A stretch of 64,000 bases of DNA from NCBI GenBank assembly GCA_030704615.1, contig CM060734.1:62262042-62326041 (forward strand). The letters run 5' to 3'. The position numbers were made by a program, and so were the translations under genes. Shown piece after piece: positions 37,156 through 47,682 of this stretch. The notes below the pieces were generated by a model. The model ran no database searches, was not told the origin of the DNA, and was given only the letters and a program-made list of their open reading frames with translations. How positions within the stretch are numbered: the first letter of the stretch is position 1; the number at the start of each line of letters is the position of its first letter. The DNA comes from Takakia lepidozioides (lineage: Eukaryota > Streptophyta > Takakiopsida > Takakiales > Takakiaceae).

Positions 37156-38228
37156 CTGAGGTCCCCTGTAAGCTCCATGGAACTTGGGTTGGGCAACCTT
37201 GCCCCCTGACCACGCTGTTGGGCAGTCCCTTGTACCTGTTGGCTGGCAGCTGCACCTCGTGCAGGCATGTCCTTGCCAAATCCAATGGTAACAACTCGCT
37301 CCTCCACCATGTTGAGCTCAATCCGCTCAGCCAGCAGAAACACATCCGCTAATGTGGGTTGGGCCGCTTGTAACAGGGTTGCATCCCGCACCCTTCTCTT
37401 GAGCTCCTTGTCCAAAATTCCATACCAGAACTGGACTGCCTGAGCTTCAGTAACCCCTTGGGTCACACTTATCAAGCGCCTCATACGAGTGTAGGCCTCT
37501 CGCAAGCTCTCACTGGATTTGCGCTGGAAGTCTTGCAAACTTCGCAGCTTCTCTGTCCGTACACCTTGGTAGTTCCTCCGCAACTCCTGGAAGAACTCCA
37601 CCACCGGGTTGAATCTAGGCACATGTGTTGTAATTGTGGCAGGAGGAGTAGTAGCACCTTTTGAACTGGTACCACCTGCAGAAGTGCCGGCACTACTTGT
37701 TCCACTACTAGTGCTTGTAGTTGGAGATGTTTGTGTAGCTGCTGGTGTCACCGCTGCCCTTGTGCCTCTAGTGATTGAGACATAGTTAGGTGACCAATAC
37801 TCTCGCCACTCCTCAATCTCCACCGCATGTCCCCGCCTAAATTCATGGTAATCATCCATGGGCGGCCCCTCAAGGTGCTGGAATAGCCCCTTCCACGCCA
37901 TAAAGGGCGTAAACAGTTGTGGATTGCGCATTTGCTGCAAATCACACCAACTGTCAAACTCTTGTATAAAGTCATCAAGCTCGATGGTGCCCACAGCTCC
38001 AGAGTACCTACGTGGCCCCTTGGTAGCTCCATACATCTCCTCCATCGTGTCCCACAACAATGGCACGGAAATGACTTGCACCCTCGGCGAGAATCCTCCT
38101 GACTCCGAGTCTGAACCTTCCTCAGAAGACACTGAAGGTGAAAGTGGCCTAAACCGCACACCTTGTCTTGTGTACCCACTAGTATCGCTGGTGCTTGTAC
38201 CGGCACTCCCCTCAGCAGCTGGTGGCAC
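37107..38228 (-). CDS. Element Y Gag (capsid region)
   Basis: A 373-codon frame with a Ser/Thr-rich linker and a retrotransposon capsid region (NPVVEFFQELRRNYQGVRTE, then LRDFQRK-like SLQDFQRKSSESLREAYTRM and QFWYGILDKELKRRV). It overlaps the next ORF by about 50 bases in another frame. A run of five G near 37200 is where the two frames exchange, by a -1 slip or by loss of one G. No ATG opens the frame; the first codons after the upstream stop read VFITEV, so the start is uncertain. Confidence 0.8.
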   Translation of the reverse strand: MPPAAEGSAGTSTSDTSGYTRQGVRFRPLSPSVSSEEGSDSESGGFSPRVQVISVPLLWDTMEEMYGATKGPRRYSGAVGTIELDDFIQEFDSWCDLQQMRNPQLFTPFMAWKGLFQHLEGPPMDDYHEFRRGHAVEIEEWREYWSPNYVSITRGTRAAVTPAATQTSPTTSTSSGTSSAGTSAGGTSSKGATTPPATITTHVPRFNPVVEFFQELRRNYQGVRTEKLRSLQDFQRKSSESLREAYTRMRRLISVTQGVTEAQAVQFWYGILDKELKRRVRDATLLQAAQPTLADVFLLAERIELNMVEERVVTIGFGKDMPARGAAASQQVQGTAQQRGQGARLPNPSSMELTGDLRCRGPWHLLQANSNQG

Positions 38229-38879
38229 CTCCGTGATGAAAACTCACAACCCAACCGGTTGTCAACCTGTCTCTAATCCCCACTTTCTACAAGGTAACCG
38301 GGTAAAGAACCTGTTGCGGCTACTGGTTCAAGCAGGAATAATAGGTTTCTAACGTAGACCTGTACCTGCACCTGCATCCACCGCAAGCACTCCTATGGTC
38401 TGCTGGTCATCAACCCAGCCTCACCATAGAAGAAACACTGGTGGTCTTGCTGGTCATCACTCCAGCCTCACCACCGACAGCATACTCTAGGATTGGCCGG
38501 TGATCAAATCCGGACCAACCTCCTATGAAAACAAGCGCCCACACAAAGCTAACATGGCGCACAGTCAAGCATGCAGGTGTGGAGGGGATCCAAACACAAG
38601 AAAATCAAGACAGCAACTCCCCCACACCAAAAACACTCCACAGTGTCGCTCCTGCAAGGACACCCCAGCCCAAACCCGGACTGACTCTTGCCTCCACCTA
38701 CGGAAAGGTTTTGGCCTACAGAGAGGGTGAAAGACTATGGAGAAGAGAAACTAAAGCAATTCCTAACCCCAGAATGCTCTCATCCCACCACTCTCCCTCC
38801 TGTCTCTATCCACTCGCTTGTATGGCCGTGGCAAGTATCCTTCAATATCCCTCAATCAATCCTTCAAGAGCTCTTCAAC

Positions 38880-39020
38880 ATTGTCCACCAAAGCTCCTCG
38901 AAGGGTCCTCCAAGGACCCCAAAGATCCTCCAAACACTCCTCCAAGGACCCCAAAGATCCTCCAAATACTCCTCCAAGGGCCCTCAAATATCTTCCAAAC
39001 AATCCTCCAAAGGCCCTTAA
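38880..39020. repeat. Tandem repeat of about 32 bp
   Basis: Units containing CCTCCAAGGACCCCAAAGAT or variants are spaced 32-33 bp apart (about 38911, 38943, 38975 and 39008). Confidence 0.85.
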
Positions 39021-39039
39021 ATTTCACTAAGTCCTTTCA

Positions 39040-39440
39040 CTGTTGATACCTTAACAGAGGTATAGTCTGAGGTTGCTAGGGTCCCTTATGTTGATGATAC
39101 CTTTACAGAGGTATAGTCTGAAAATGAGGGTTCTGTTTGGTATACTAACAGAGGTATAGTCTGAGCTGATTAGGGTCCACATATGGTGATACCTCAACAG
39201 AGGTATAGTAAAAGGGACAAGCTCCTGTTTGGTATACTAACAGAGGTATAGTCTGAGCTGATTAGGGTTCACATATGGTGATACCTCAATAGAGGTATAG
39301 TAAAATGGACAAGCTCCTGTTTGGTATACTAACAGAGGTATAGTCTCACATTAGGGTTCACATATGGTGATACCTCAACAGAGGTATAGTCAAAGGGACA
39401 AGCTCCTGTTTGGTATACTAACAGAGGTATAGTCTGAGCA
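39040..39440. repeat. Tandem repeat built on CAGAGGTATAGT
   Basis: Nine copies of CAGAGGTATAGT or close variants occur, at intervals of about 41-55 bp. They form a higher-order unit of 91-93 bp from 39147 on. About half of the copies are preceded by ATACCTC, so that ATACCTC-AACA-GAGGTAT forms a 7-bp hairpin. Confidence 0.9.
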
Positions 39441-41412
39441 TACACTACTAGGGTTTGTAATGAAGAGCTAGAATGCAAGTCCTTGACTTCTATGCTTCTA
39501 CTCAAGCAAAAATATGGTCTCTAGGTGGTCATAAGAGGCATCTTCTTGCTCTCTTCCACCCCAATGTGCAACCAAGAGTGGTCCAACTCAACTTGCAAGT
39601 CATTGTCCACCAAATCAATCCCCCTTCTAGTCCTTGGGATTTGATTGCAAACTACCATATCTCCATTGCCGAGCAATCATGCATTTGTCTCCTCATCACT
39701 TGACAATTGCTCCAAATCAACACAAATTATCTCAATGTGTAGGAGCAATGCTTGTCACTTACAATAATGCTCCCAAGCAATCCGCCTTGGATCCCACTCT
39801 CACGCCATATGCCTCATTTGGGGTCTTGCACCAATCCATCATCCATGTGCTCCCCGTGGTCATTTGAATGCATGTTTCATGACCTCTTGGCCTATGTGTT
39901 GCTCTCCTTCATCATAACATGAATCAACACCTCTCCACTTCACACACAAATGGATCTCAAAGGCCTTCACCTCTTGCTAGTTCAAGAGCTCCCCTTCTCA
40001 AACTTGAACTTACAAACTCAAGCGAGCATGCTCCACACATGCACCACTTGCTTGGTCAACTATCCACCACAAAGCTCGCACTACCAAGAGCATGAATAGC
40101 CAAGTATTGCCTCCCCCTCTTGTCACATTACATAGTTAGGGTGAAGCTATGCATACATTGAATGATGATTTCCCTTCAAGGATTTCCCACCACATGTTCT
40201 CCAAGCCCTTCCAATGGCACCCTAAGCTTGGCTCCACACCACCATGATTGGAAGATTTCTTCACATGCTCCCTTTCAAAACCTCTTGAGCTTCTTAGTGC
40301 TCTCCAAGTGCTTGCCCTTGTTGTCTTCAAGCCCAAGCATATATAGCTCCTTGGCTTCTCTTCCACAACATCCACACTTTGAACTTGCTTAACCCTAGCT
40401 TGATAGTGAAATGAGCACTAACAAGCCTTTAGTCACTCTCCACAAGCCATGGCGCACACCATCGACTCCATAATGCATACAAAGGATTCTCAAACCCTAG
40501 AATCCATGCTTCCACACACACAAGACTTCCTCCTTACAATCCTTGCAAAATCTTGTGACTCAAGAGCTTTCTTCTCAAGCTCTCCAACTCCTTGGTGCAT
40601 GCAATACTCGAGCACCTTTCCTTGCAACCCCTTGCAAGCCTTGTGATACAAGAGCTAAATTCTCCTAGCTCTCAACCTCTTTAAAATACAAGTGCAAAAC
40701 TAATCCTTACACTCCGCACTCACAAGCATAAGGTGATCTTCTTGTAGTGATAAGAGATGAGAAATGAGAGAAGTAGAAGACAATGAAAGCTCTCAAAGCA
40801 TGAAGCAATCACATGAAGAACAAGCCCTAGTCCTTCCAAGTGAAATCCACTCTATCACATAAACTAAGTCAAGCCAAGGGCACCTTTGCTAAAGGAATCC
40901 ACCCTACAAAGCCCTCAACACACTCCCTCTCAATACCTAGAGCTATGGAGGTGAGAGAAGCTCATGGAGGCTCAACTACAAGAAGATGAGCCTCCTCAAC
41001 ACTCACAAGGGGAAAACCTATCTCCATGTCTCAAGTGAGGCTCGACACCTCACTTGGCATGTGAGACCAAATGAAGTCCCAACACACAAAATATAAACTA
41101 AAATGTCCTAGTTAACTAGAAGTAGGTAATTCTAGATAACCATGACTAAAACCATGACACCTCGGCTGGAGCACCAAATTGGCTAAGCACTCGATCTAAG
41201 AATGCAGATGCAGCCATTCACCTTCCTTGTAAGGCAATGTCACCAGTTCAATCCATTTGGAGAAATGTTCCACCATCACCAACACATACTTGTTATGGCG
41301 AATAGTTAGTGGCAATGGGCCTGCGAAGTCAAAACTCCAACGATAGCCCAAACCCATAATGGGTAAAGGATGCAATTGTGGAGTAGGTGCATTGAAAGAA
41401 GCTCACACTCTA

Positions 41413-42342
41413 TCACACACCATGCACCTTGCCATTAACTGTTACACATCCATGTGCATGCCCCGCCCACCAATACTGTCCTTGCAGCAAACTATGAGTG
41501 CGCCGCACCCCAAAATGTCCCAACTCCTCATGGGCATGGCGTATCAATCGCGCTCGTTGTGTTGGATGAGGCATAATCCTCACTGGTCCATCCTCCCATA
41601 CTCGGAGTAGGTGAGTCCCCTCCCACTTGAATCTCTTGGCTCGTTGTAGGACCCGATCTCTCTCCTTAGTAGTCACACTGGCTGTTGCCTCTCCGGTACG
41701 AAGGTATGCCAACACTGGTGCATCTTCATGGACATCCTTAGCACCACCAAACTCCTCACTAGTCTCTGGATCGTCATGCACGCTATCTACATGATCTATC
41801 ACATGGGATGGACTAGCTTGAGCTCCCATTGCTAGGATGCACAAAAAGGCATATGCATGCCATCCTGGCACCATCTCCTCATCCGTCTCACCATGCCACC
41901 GAGCTCCCGTATCATCATGCTCGCTCGTGCATAGATTACGCCTCAATCCATCTACAACCCGATGGACTATACCGGCTCGATGCACCACCTGGAAGTCATA
42001 CTCTTGAAGCATAAGTGCCCACCGTGCAAGCTTCCATGTAAGCTTGTCTGACTCCATCAACCACTTCAATGGTTGGTGATCCGTGACAAGGGTGAAGAGA
42101 TTGCCATAGAGGTAGCATCTAAAATGTGTCACTGCCCATAGTGCAGCCAGACACTCCCCTTCATAGGAGCTATACTTCGCATTGGCATCATTGTTCGAGC
42201 GGCTAGCATATGCCACGACGAACTCTCTTCCCTCATCATCCACCTGTGTGAGCACTGCTCCAATCCCCAACATACTCCAATCCGTATGTAGTTGGAAAGA
42301 CCGCCCCCGAATAGGTCGCCTCAGAATAGGTGCAGAAGTCAA
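41413..42342 (-). pseudogene. Element X RNase H and integrase N-terminus
   Basis: RNase H (HTDWSMLGIGAVL, TDHQPLKWL, a VVDGLRRN end) continues without a stop through LQRAKRFKWEG, where Y has a TGA, into the integrase zinc region (HAHEELGHFG). It then frameshifts near 41470. Confidence 0.88.
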
Positions 42343-42358
42343 TCGAGCCTTGAGTTCC

Positions 42359-43429
42359 TCAAAGGCTTCCTCCTACTCCTCCTCCCACTGCCACTCCTGA
42401 CCCACCTTGGTCAACTTGGTAAGAGCCTTTGCAATGCTGCGCTAATCCCTTGACAAACCGTCGATAGTAGTTTGCCAACCCCATGAAAGCACGAACTCTG
42501 CTTATATCTATGGGGCGTGGAATGCGTGCAATGGCCTCCACCTTTGTCTGTTGAACACCCAATCCTCCAGGGTATATCATATGGCCCAGATACTCAATCT
42601 GATCGTGGAAGAACTTGCACTTTCCAGGGTGCAGTTTCAATCCATGCGCCCTCAAACGCTTAAACACCACCTGAAGGTGTCTCTCATGCTCCTCAACCAT
42701 GGCACTAAAGATGATGATATCATCAATGTAGCACCGGGCGAAGTCTAGCCCTGCAAGAATCTTATCCATAACCCTTTGAAATTCCGCAGGAGCATTCTTC
42801 AACCCAAACGGTAGGAACCGCCATTGGTACAAGCAATCCTTCCCATGTTGGTCAATCCCCCAGAATGTCGTCTTTTGCTTGTTAGCCTCTTTGATTGGCA
42901 ACTGGTGGTAACCGGATCGCAAGTCCAATGTGCTAAACATCTTTGCATGCCCAATGGCATCAAAGATCTCCTCTGGAGTTGGCATGGCATATATATCGGA
43001 CTTAGTCTGACGGTTCACAGGACGGTAGTCCCCACACATCCTCCTTTCTATCCAATTGCCATCGATATCATTCTTAGCTAGCATCACCGTTGCCAAGGCA
43101 TACTCCCCGCCTGACAACACCACCAATCCAGCTTCGAACAACTCCCTAGTCCGTGAATGGATCAAAGACCTCTCCATGTCACTACACCGGTAGGGCCTTC
43201 GAAAGATTGGTGTGTCACTTGCCAAATCAATACAAATCTCCTGACCCTTCAAACTCCCCAAATCCTTCAAACCGAAGGTAAAGCAATTTCTATAAGCCCT
43301 TAGAAATTGCTGGATCCTCCGTCTCTCTCCTCCAATGACTGTAGATCCAACATCTGGTTCCCAATTGTCCTCAGTGACTACAACCTTGGGTACACCAGGC
43401 TTGGAGGTAGGAGACGCATCCTTTGGTTG
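42359..43429 (-). CDS. Element X reverse transcriptase
   Basis: Open from the codon after TAG (43430-43432) through all RT motifs: [52 protein letters not shown] and GLANYYRRFVKGL. The frame then shifts near 42440 before RNase H. It is the better preserved RT of the two copies and served as reference for the indels in Y. Confidence 0.88.
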   Translation of the reverse strand, partial: QPKDASPTSKPGVPKVVVTEDNWEPDVGSTVIGGERRRIQQFLRAYRNCFTFGLKDLGSLKGQEICIDLASDTPIFRRPYRCSDMERSLIHSRTRELFEAGLVVLSGGEYALATVMLAKNDIDGNWIERRMCGDYRPVNRQTKSDIYAMPTPEEIFDAIGHAKMFSTLDLRSGYHQLPIKEANKQKTTFWGIDQHGKDCLYQWRFLPFGLKNAPAEFQRVMDKILAGLDFARCYIDDIIIFSAMVEEHERHLQVVFKRLRAHGLKLHPGKCKFFHDQIEYLGHMIYPGGLGVQQTKVEAIARIPRPIDISRVRAFMGLANYYRRFVKGLAQHCKGSYQVDQGGSGVAVGGGVGGSL

Positions 43430-44068
43430 CTAGATAGCAACCTCTTGGGCCTTGTCTGCCCATCCTGACTGTGGCGTAGCCTCCACTTGCTTCGCCATAG
43501 CCACCTTGAGAACATCCTCTGGGGAAGAAACATCTTCAACCTCTTCAAAAACCTTAGCCACCTTGGCCTCCAACTGATCCTCAGTGTATGGCTCTCCCCA
43601 CTCCTCATACTGCTGCTTGAGAGATCCAATGACTCTCTCTTTGCGCATCTTATCCCACATCTTCCATGGGTGTTTGCACCCCATGATCATGTGCTCGCCC
43701 CCACTCACTGCCTCCACCGTCCCGGTTGGCATAGAGGGTGCAATATCCAATGGGAGAGCGGAAGTAGCCACCAATGCTTGCAATCTCCATTGTTCAGCCA
43801 TACACAAGCCAATGACCCATGTCAAGCAATTGAGATCCATTGCCTGACCCATCACCTGACATCGTGATGCCTCTGACAGAGCTGACACAGCTATAGTGCC
43901 CGTGGCAAATCCCATTGCCCGCTCTCGCTCATCCGTATTGGGCTCCATCAGTTGTTGTAGCACACTCTCCCAAATCAACCCAGGACCATTGTCTCGAAAA
44001 GCATGAGACAAGGGAAAGCTCATGAGCGTAGGCAAGGCTGCACGTGGCTGCCCAACTCGATTTACCAC
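43430..44068 (-). pseudogene. Element X methyltransferase C-terminal region
   Basis: Contains NRVGQPRAALPTL, DERERAMGF and MGQAMDLNCLTWVI, collinear with the Y methyltransferase from about residue 848, and then a more diverged linker rich in charged residues. It ends GCT ATC TAG CAA CCA. The catalytic Cys region is not present, so this copy is inactive. Confidence 0.85.
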
Positions 44069-44323
44069 TGCTCAGAGGTGGACGGTCATCATGTCGCACC
44101 CTCTGTGGTTGCCTCCCTTGGTCCAAAATGCCCTCAACTGTGAGATTGGGTGGCCGTTAAATGGAATCTTATGCTCTCTTGAGCAACTCTGGTGGTGCAA
44201 AATTGGTCTACCATACCTAGGCCTATGTGCCCATGAACCCACTGCAACTGCATCCAACAATACAGCTGGTCCAATCCATGACCGGATCTGATGCACACTG
44301 GCCATAACTCTCACTAGAAGCAT

Positions 44324-46906
44324 TCATGTCTTTTCCGAATCGACTGCATGTCCAAAACCACTAAGGGAACAACTTTGAGATGTTTGTTACTACTGCACAG
44401 TCGTAACGGATAAATTCGCATTTCTAATGGCGGATAGAAGTTGCATCAATGACTCCGCAGTCAATGCAATATTCGCGGCGATTTAATTCAATTACGTAAA
44501 TTGTTTTATTTTAAAAACAACAATTACAAGTGGTTTTAAGCACTAGAGAACGACTCTTAACAACTAGGCATTCATTGCACACCCTATTCAAAAATGTGTC
44601 AAGTTAAATAAGCACAGTGTGAAAACAACTAGAATAAAGCTAGTTATTTGTATTTAACACTTGGATTTAGGTCAAGTGTTAAATCAGGTGTCAAGTTTAG
44701 TTTGACACCTGAACTGCCTTATCTTCACGAGAGCGGCAGTCGCGCAGCTCATCTCTCTCGAGTTGAGCCTGCGTGACCGAGCTCCTTCATCGCTTCAGGA
44801 CTGAGTGTGCTTGTGATGGGAGTGTAGGTTGTTGTGGGGTGGAGTCCCCATAGCTTGGGGTGCCCCTGGCTTGACTTCTATTTTAAAGAGTGATAGCGAT
44901 GGATTCATGTTGTTTCTGGTGTGAATAGTGTGTCTCTATGCTTGTTTATCACTCGAGAGAGATGACCGTTATCTAGTGTGTTGGTGCTAAGCTAGATACA
45001 ATGTTTGTTTTAGCATTATTATAATATATATCTTGGGGCGGGAGTCCATCTGGCCCTGCTGTTTCCATGGGCTGTGCGCGCAGATTTAGTTGTCGTCTCT
45101 GCTCGTGAGTTTGAAAACCAAGAGGTGTGGAGGTTGAAGACGTTGATAGTTGGCTTCCCTACTCTCTTTCACTTGGACGGAGGGAGACGAGACTTGTGTA
45201 AGCTTTGGATTCGGACCCAAAACAGTTGGGAGTGGCTAGATCACGAAGTGCAAACAGTTTGGGGTGGCATCATCCTGGTTGTGGTGGCTTCCTCTGGTGG
45301 AGGTGTTGCTGCTGCACCTGCCGGAGAAAAGGAGAAAATGTGCAGGAGTGTCGAGACTAAGTATGCAGACATAGGCAGTGAAATGAGAGGCCTGGTAGAG
45401 TGGATTGAGAGTTGGTTGCAATCTCCTTAGTGAAAGAAAATTTAATTTGCCGTGGAGACACAAGATGGTGGAGGATGGCGATGGCTGTGAGCTCGGTGTT
45501 GGCAGAGTGTGAGCATTGTGCTTCATCTCTGTCGGACGTTGTGTCCTCTTTGCTGATGCAGCTTTGACGACGGAGACTCAAGTGTCTGGCAATCCATTTC
45601 TTCTCGCTTGCACTTCCTGCGTTTCCTCTTTGCGATTGCGCGTTCTATGATGGAATGGCGGAGAAGGTGATGTAAGAGAAGTGTGGAGGTGTGGGGCTCG
45701 GGGGCAGCAAGGGAGTGAATGCTAATTGGATGGAGGCAGTCACAAGAAGGAAGCGTGGTAGAGTGCCTGGCAAGGTCGTGGCAATGCTGCCCAGTGCCTG
45801 CTCTCTGCAAATGTTGAGCGTTCATTCTTCAGCTTGAAACTGGGGTCGTGCTTCAACTTGCATGTGAGAAAGTAAGGAGGAGTGGGAAGAGGAGCATCTG
45901 GCTGGGTCGCGGTGCGTTGCTTTGGTACAGCAGAGAGAGGTAGTCCAGGGATGCCAGCACGTCAAAGGCCTTTTCAATCTTACCTTGCAGCCTGATCCCG
46001 GAAGCCATCTCCATAACAAAGGCCCTGTTGTCCTTGAGCAGCGCAATCCCGTCAGTGGTCGGGTTCAGCAGCTCGATTGACCCCATTCGGGGTTGACGTT
46101 CATGCCCTTTTGAAGCTGGTTCCATGTCCAGCGCATGCTGTTGGAGCACCTGGTAGCCCATCTACAATTGCAGTGGGGGCTGAGAGCTAGTGCCTTCGAG
46201 GATTGGCTGATGTTCGTTCGTGGGGGAAGGAGAGTGTGGCAAGCTCTACAGATGCGAAGGTTTAGCGAGGAGATGGCGATGGCTTCCGACGCAAGTGAAA
46301 GACTAAGAAGGTTTAAGGAGATTTGCTAATAAAGTGCAAATCGCAGCCTGGTGGAGTGAATGCTCTACCTAATATCTGCCAGACTTGCGCATACTCTGGA
46401 TTCCGTGGTCGCTCCTCATCTGTGGGAGACTGGAGTGTGCGTCTCGGGTTCCTGTCCCGGCGGTCACGGGTGTGCTACCAGGAGTTTGCTTCTCAAATAT
46501 AAAAATGAAGGTGGCGAAGTATGTGCCTGCAAGTCGGTGATTGTCCCTCTCTCGATCTGACCAACCAGGATTCAAGGGCGGCTTGTTCTGACCCCACTGT
46601 CTCGCCTTCTGTCTCTCTGGAAGACGCGGCCTGGTCTTCTTCACAGGCAAAAACAATGGTGATATAGGGACTTCCAATTGATTGCATTTCTTGGGGCGAT
46701 CGTTGGTGGTCACCATCTGGTCTCGTGCGAACTTGGTTTGGAGTGCCTGGTCGTCAGTGAAGTGCTGCTCGTCAGGGATGTGCATGTCGCTGACTCCTTT
46801 GTCCCCTTTGATTGGGTCCAACTGAGCAGAGCCTTCGTCTTTGTTGCTCACCCTGGTCGTATCTTGTTTCACTAGAGTGTAGAGGTTGAGGGAAACCTAT
46901 GGGGTG
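44324..46906. other. Region without recognised genes
   Basis: The left part is AT-rich and carries two adjacent perfect hairpins (44653-44712). Several medium ORFs exist on both strands. The best looking is on the - strand at 45853-46161 (LLNPTTDGIALLKDNRAFV, then GKIEKAFDVLASLDYLSLL), which I cannot place in a family and which could be a host exon or a chance frame. Another - frame at 46369-46872 is equally unassigned. Confidence 0.35.
44653..44712. repeat. Two adjacent perfect hairpins
   Basis: TTTAACACTTG/CAAGTGTTAAA (11 bp, 9-nt loop, 44653-44683) is followed without a gap by TCAGGTGTCAA/TTGACACCTGA (11 bp, 7-nt loop, 44684-44712). The two stems resemble one another (CAAGTGTTAA versus CAGGTGTCAA). 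Confidence 0.92.
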
Positions 46907-47669
46907 TGTTAGAGGACTGTCTGGGACTTAGGCACTTTTACGGGATCTGTGGGGTACCCTTAATTTTTGCATAGACTAAGACCAACAGGAGCCTTAGGGG
47001 TGACAGCAACGCACTTTAGGGGGAGATACACAGCCGACACAGCCGTCACAGTCCGACACAGCCGTCACAGCCAGTCACAGCTCAACACAGCCCGACACAG
47101 CCCAACCTAGTCGCACAGCCAGTCACAGCTTGACACAACTGTCACGACCATAGGGAACGGATAGCAGGACAGGGAACGACTGTGGGGAACAACATCTGCG
47201 AATGGAACATGTTACTTCACGGATGACGGTTAATGAGGGAAACGGTTAGAACAACGGGTAGGAAGATAAAGCCAGGAGCGAGGACTGGAAAAGGATCACT
47301 TCTTGGGGGACTTCGGACATCACTGGGGGGGAAATGAAGCGGAGAGCGCATCTCTGAGCAGAAAGAGGGAGAGCACGAAGAAGGAGGAGAAAGATCTGTT
47401 GATGCTTGATGAATGCAAGCAGTAGAGTTGTAATGTAGAGCAGATTAGAGATTCCATGGCTTCAGCCTGATACTTGATAGATATTAATCTGATACATACT
47501 TCATACTCACACTGTGTAGAGAGATCTGAGTGAAGCTGTGGAATGAATGGATGAGTTGATGGAATCCGATAGATTGCTGAAGCAAACTGATACTTAAATA
47601 CCAACAGTAAGGTAACTAGCTAACATGAATGCGGGAAGGAAAACAAATAGGAAACAACCCCATGATACA
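46907..47669 (+). repeat. Element C 5' LTR (right boundary approximate)
   Basis: It matches about 57808-58670 and, inverted, 60069 back to about 59295. It contains a CACAGCC-rich minisatellite at about 47028-47140. The 3' end is put at ATGATACA (47669), but no primer site follows and the repeat between copies extends into the first ORF, so the LTR may be longer. Confidence 0.75.
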
Positions 47670-47682
47670 CTAGCTGTAGGTC

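Larger units (their letters stand above)
30084..41157 (-). mobile_element. Element Y: gypsy retrotransposon with DNA methyltransferase and PHD finger
   Basis: Gag, zinc knuckles, protease, C5-cytosine methyltransferase, RT, RNase H, integrase and PHD follow in this order on the - strand. LTR-type sequence lies at both ends (30084-30577 and 40748-41157). Y sits inside the integrase gene of X, a member of the same family. The - strand flanks are GAGG on one side and GAGG(T) on the other, and removing Y rejoins the X integrase frame at TDQGREF, which proves the nesting. The family is Ty3/gypsy by domain order (RT-RH-IN). The gag/protease/methyltransferase side is largely intact. The RT-IN side has single-base deletions and a nonsense change. 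Confidence 0.9.
38229..41157 (-). repeat. Element Y 5' LTR and leader region, non-coding
   Basis: It runs from the TGTCATGG start at 41157. The first 410 bases match the 3' LTR; beyond 40748 the sequence differs from it. No credible gene is seen. It contains two tandem-repeat arrays (38880-39020 and 39040-39440) and long stretches of CTTGCAAG/AAGCTC-rich sequence. I do not see a TGGTATCAGAGC primer site, so either another tRNA is used or the site is lost, and the true LTR end cannot be placed. Confidence 0.55.
41159..44323 (-). mobile_element. Element X, 5' part: methyltransferase C-terminus, RT, RNase H, integrase start
   Basis: Same family as Y. It is truncated at 44323 inside the methyltransferase (a motif VIII-like AHRPR is seen near 44150, then a frameshift). 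The MTase end is 43430-44068 (MGQAMDLNCLTWV). RT follows in the same frame after TAG at 43430-43432 (RT 42359-43270, CYIDDIIIF). RNase H and the integrase zinc module lie in 41413-42342. It ends where Y is inserted; the rest continues at 29218-30083. Gag, protease and methyltransferase motifs I-IV are absent, so X cannot act on its own. Confidence 0.9.

Noticed and set aside
45853-46161. Host protein exon on the - strand
   Set aside because: Protein-like wording but no family recognised, no splice partners found and no second copy; kept only as a remark in the regional entry.
46369-46872. Continuation of element D to the left of element C
   Set aside because: The frame has no RNase H end or integrase motif, and the bases flanking 46907 and 60069 do not match as a target duplication.
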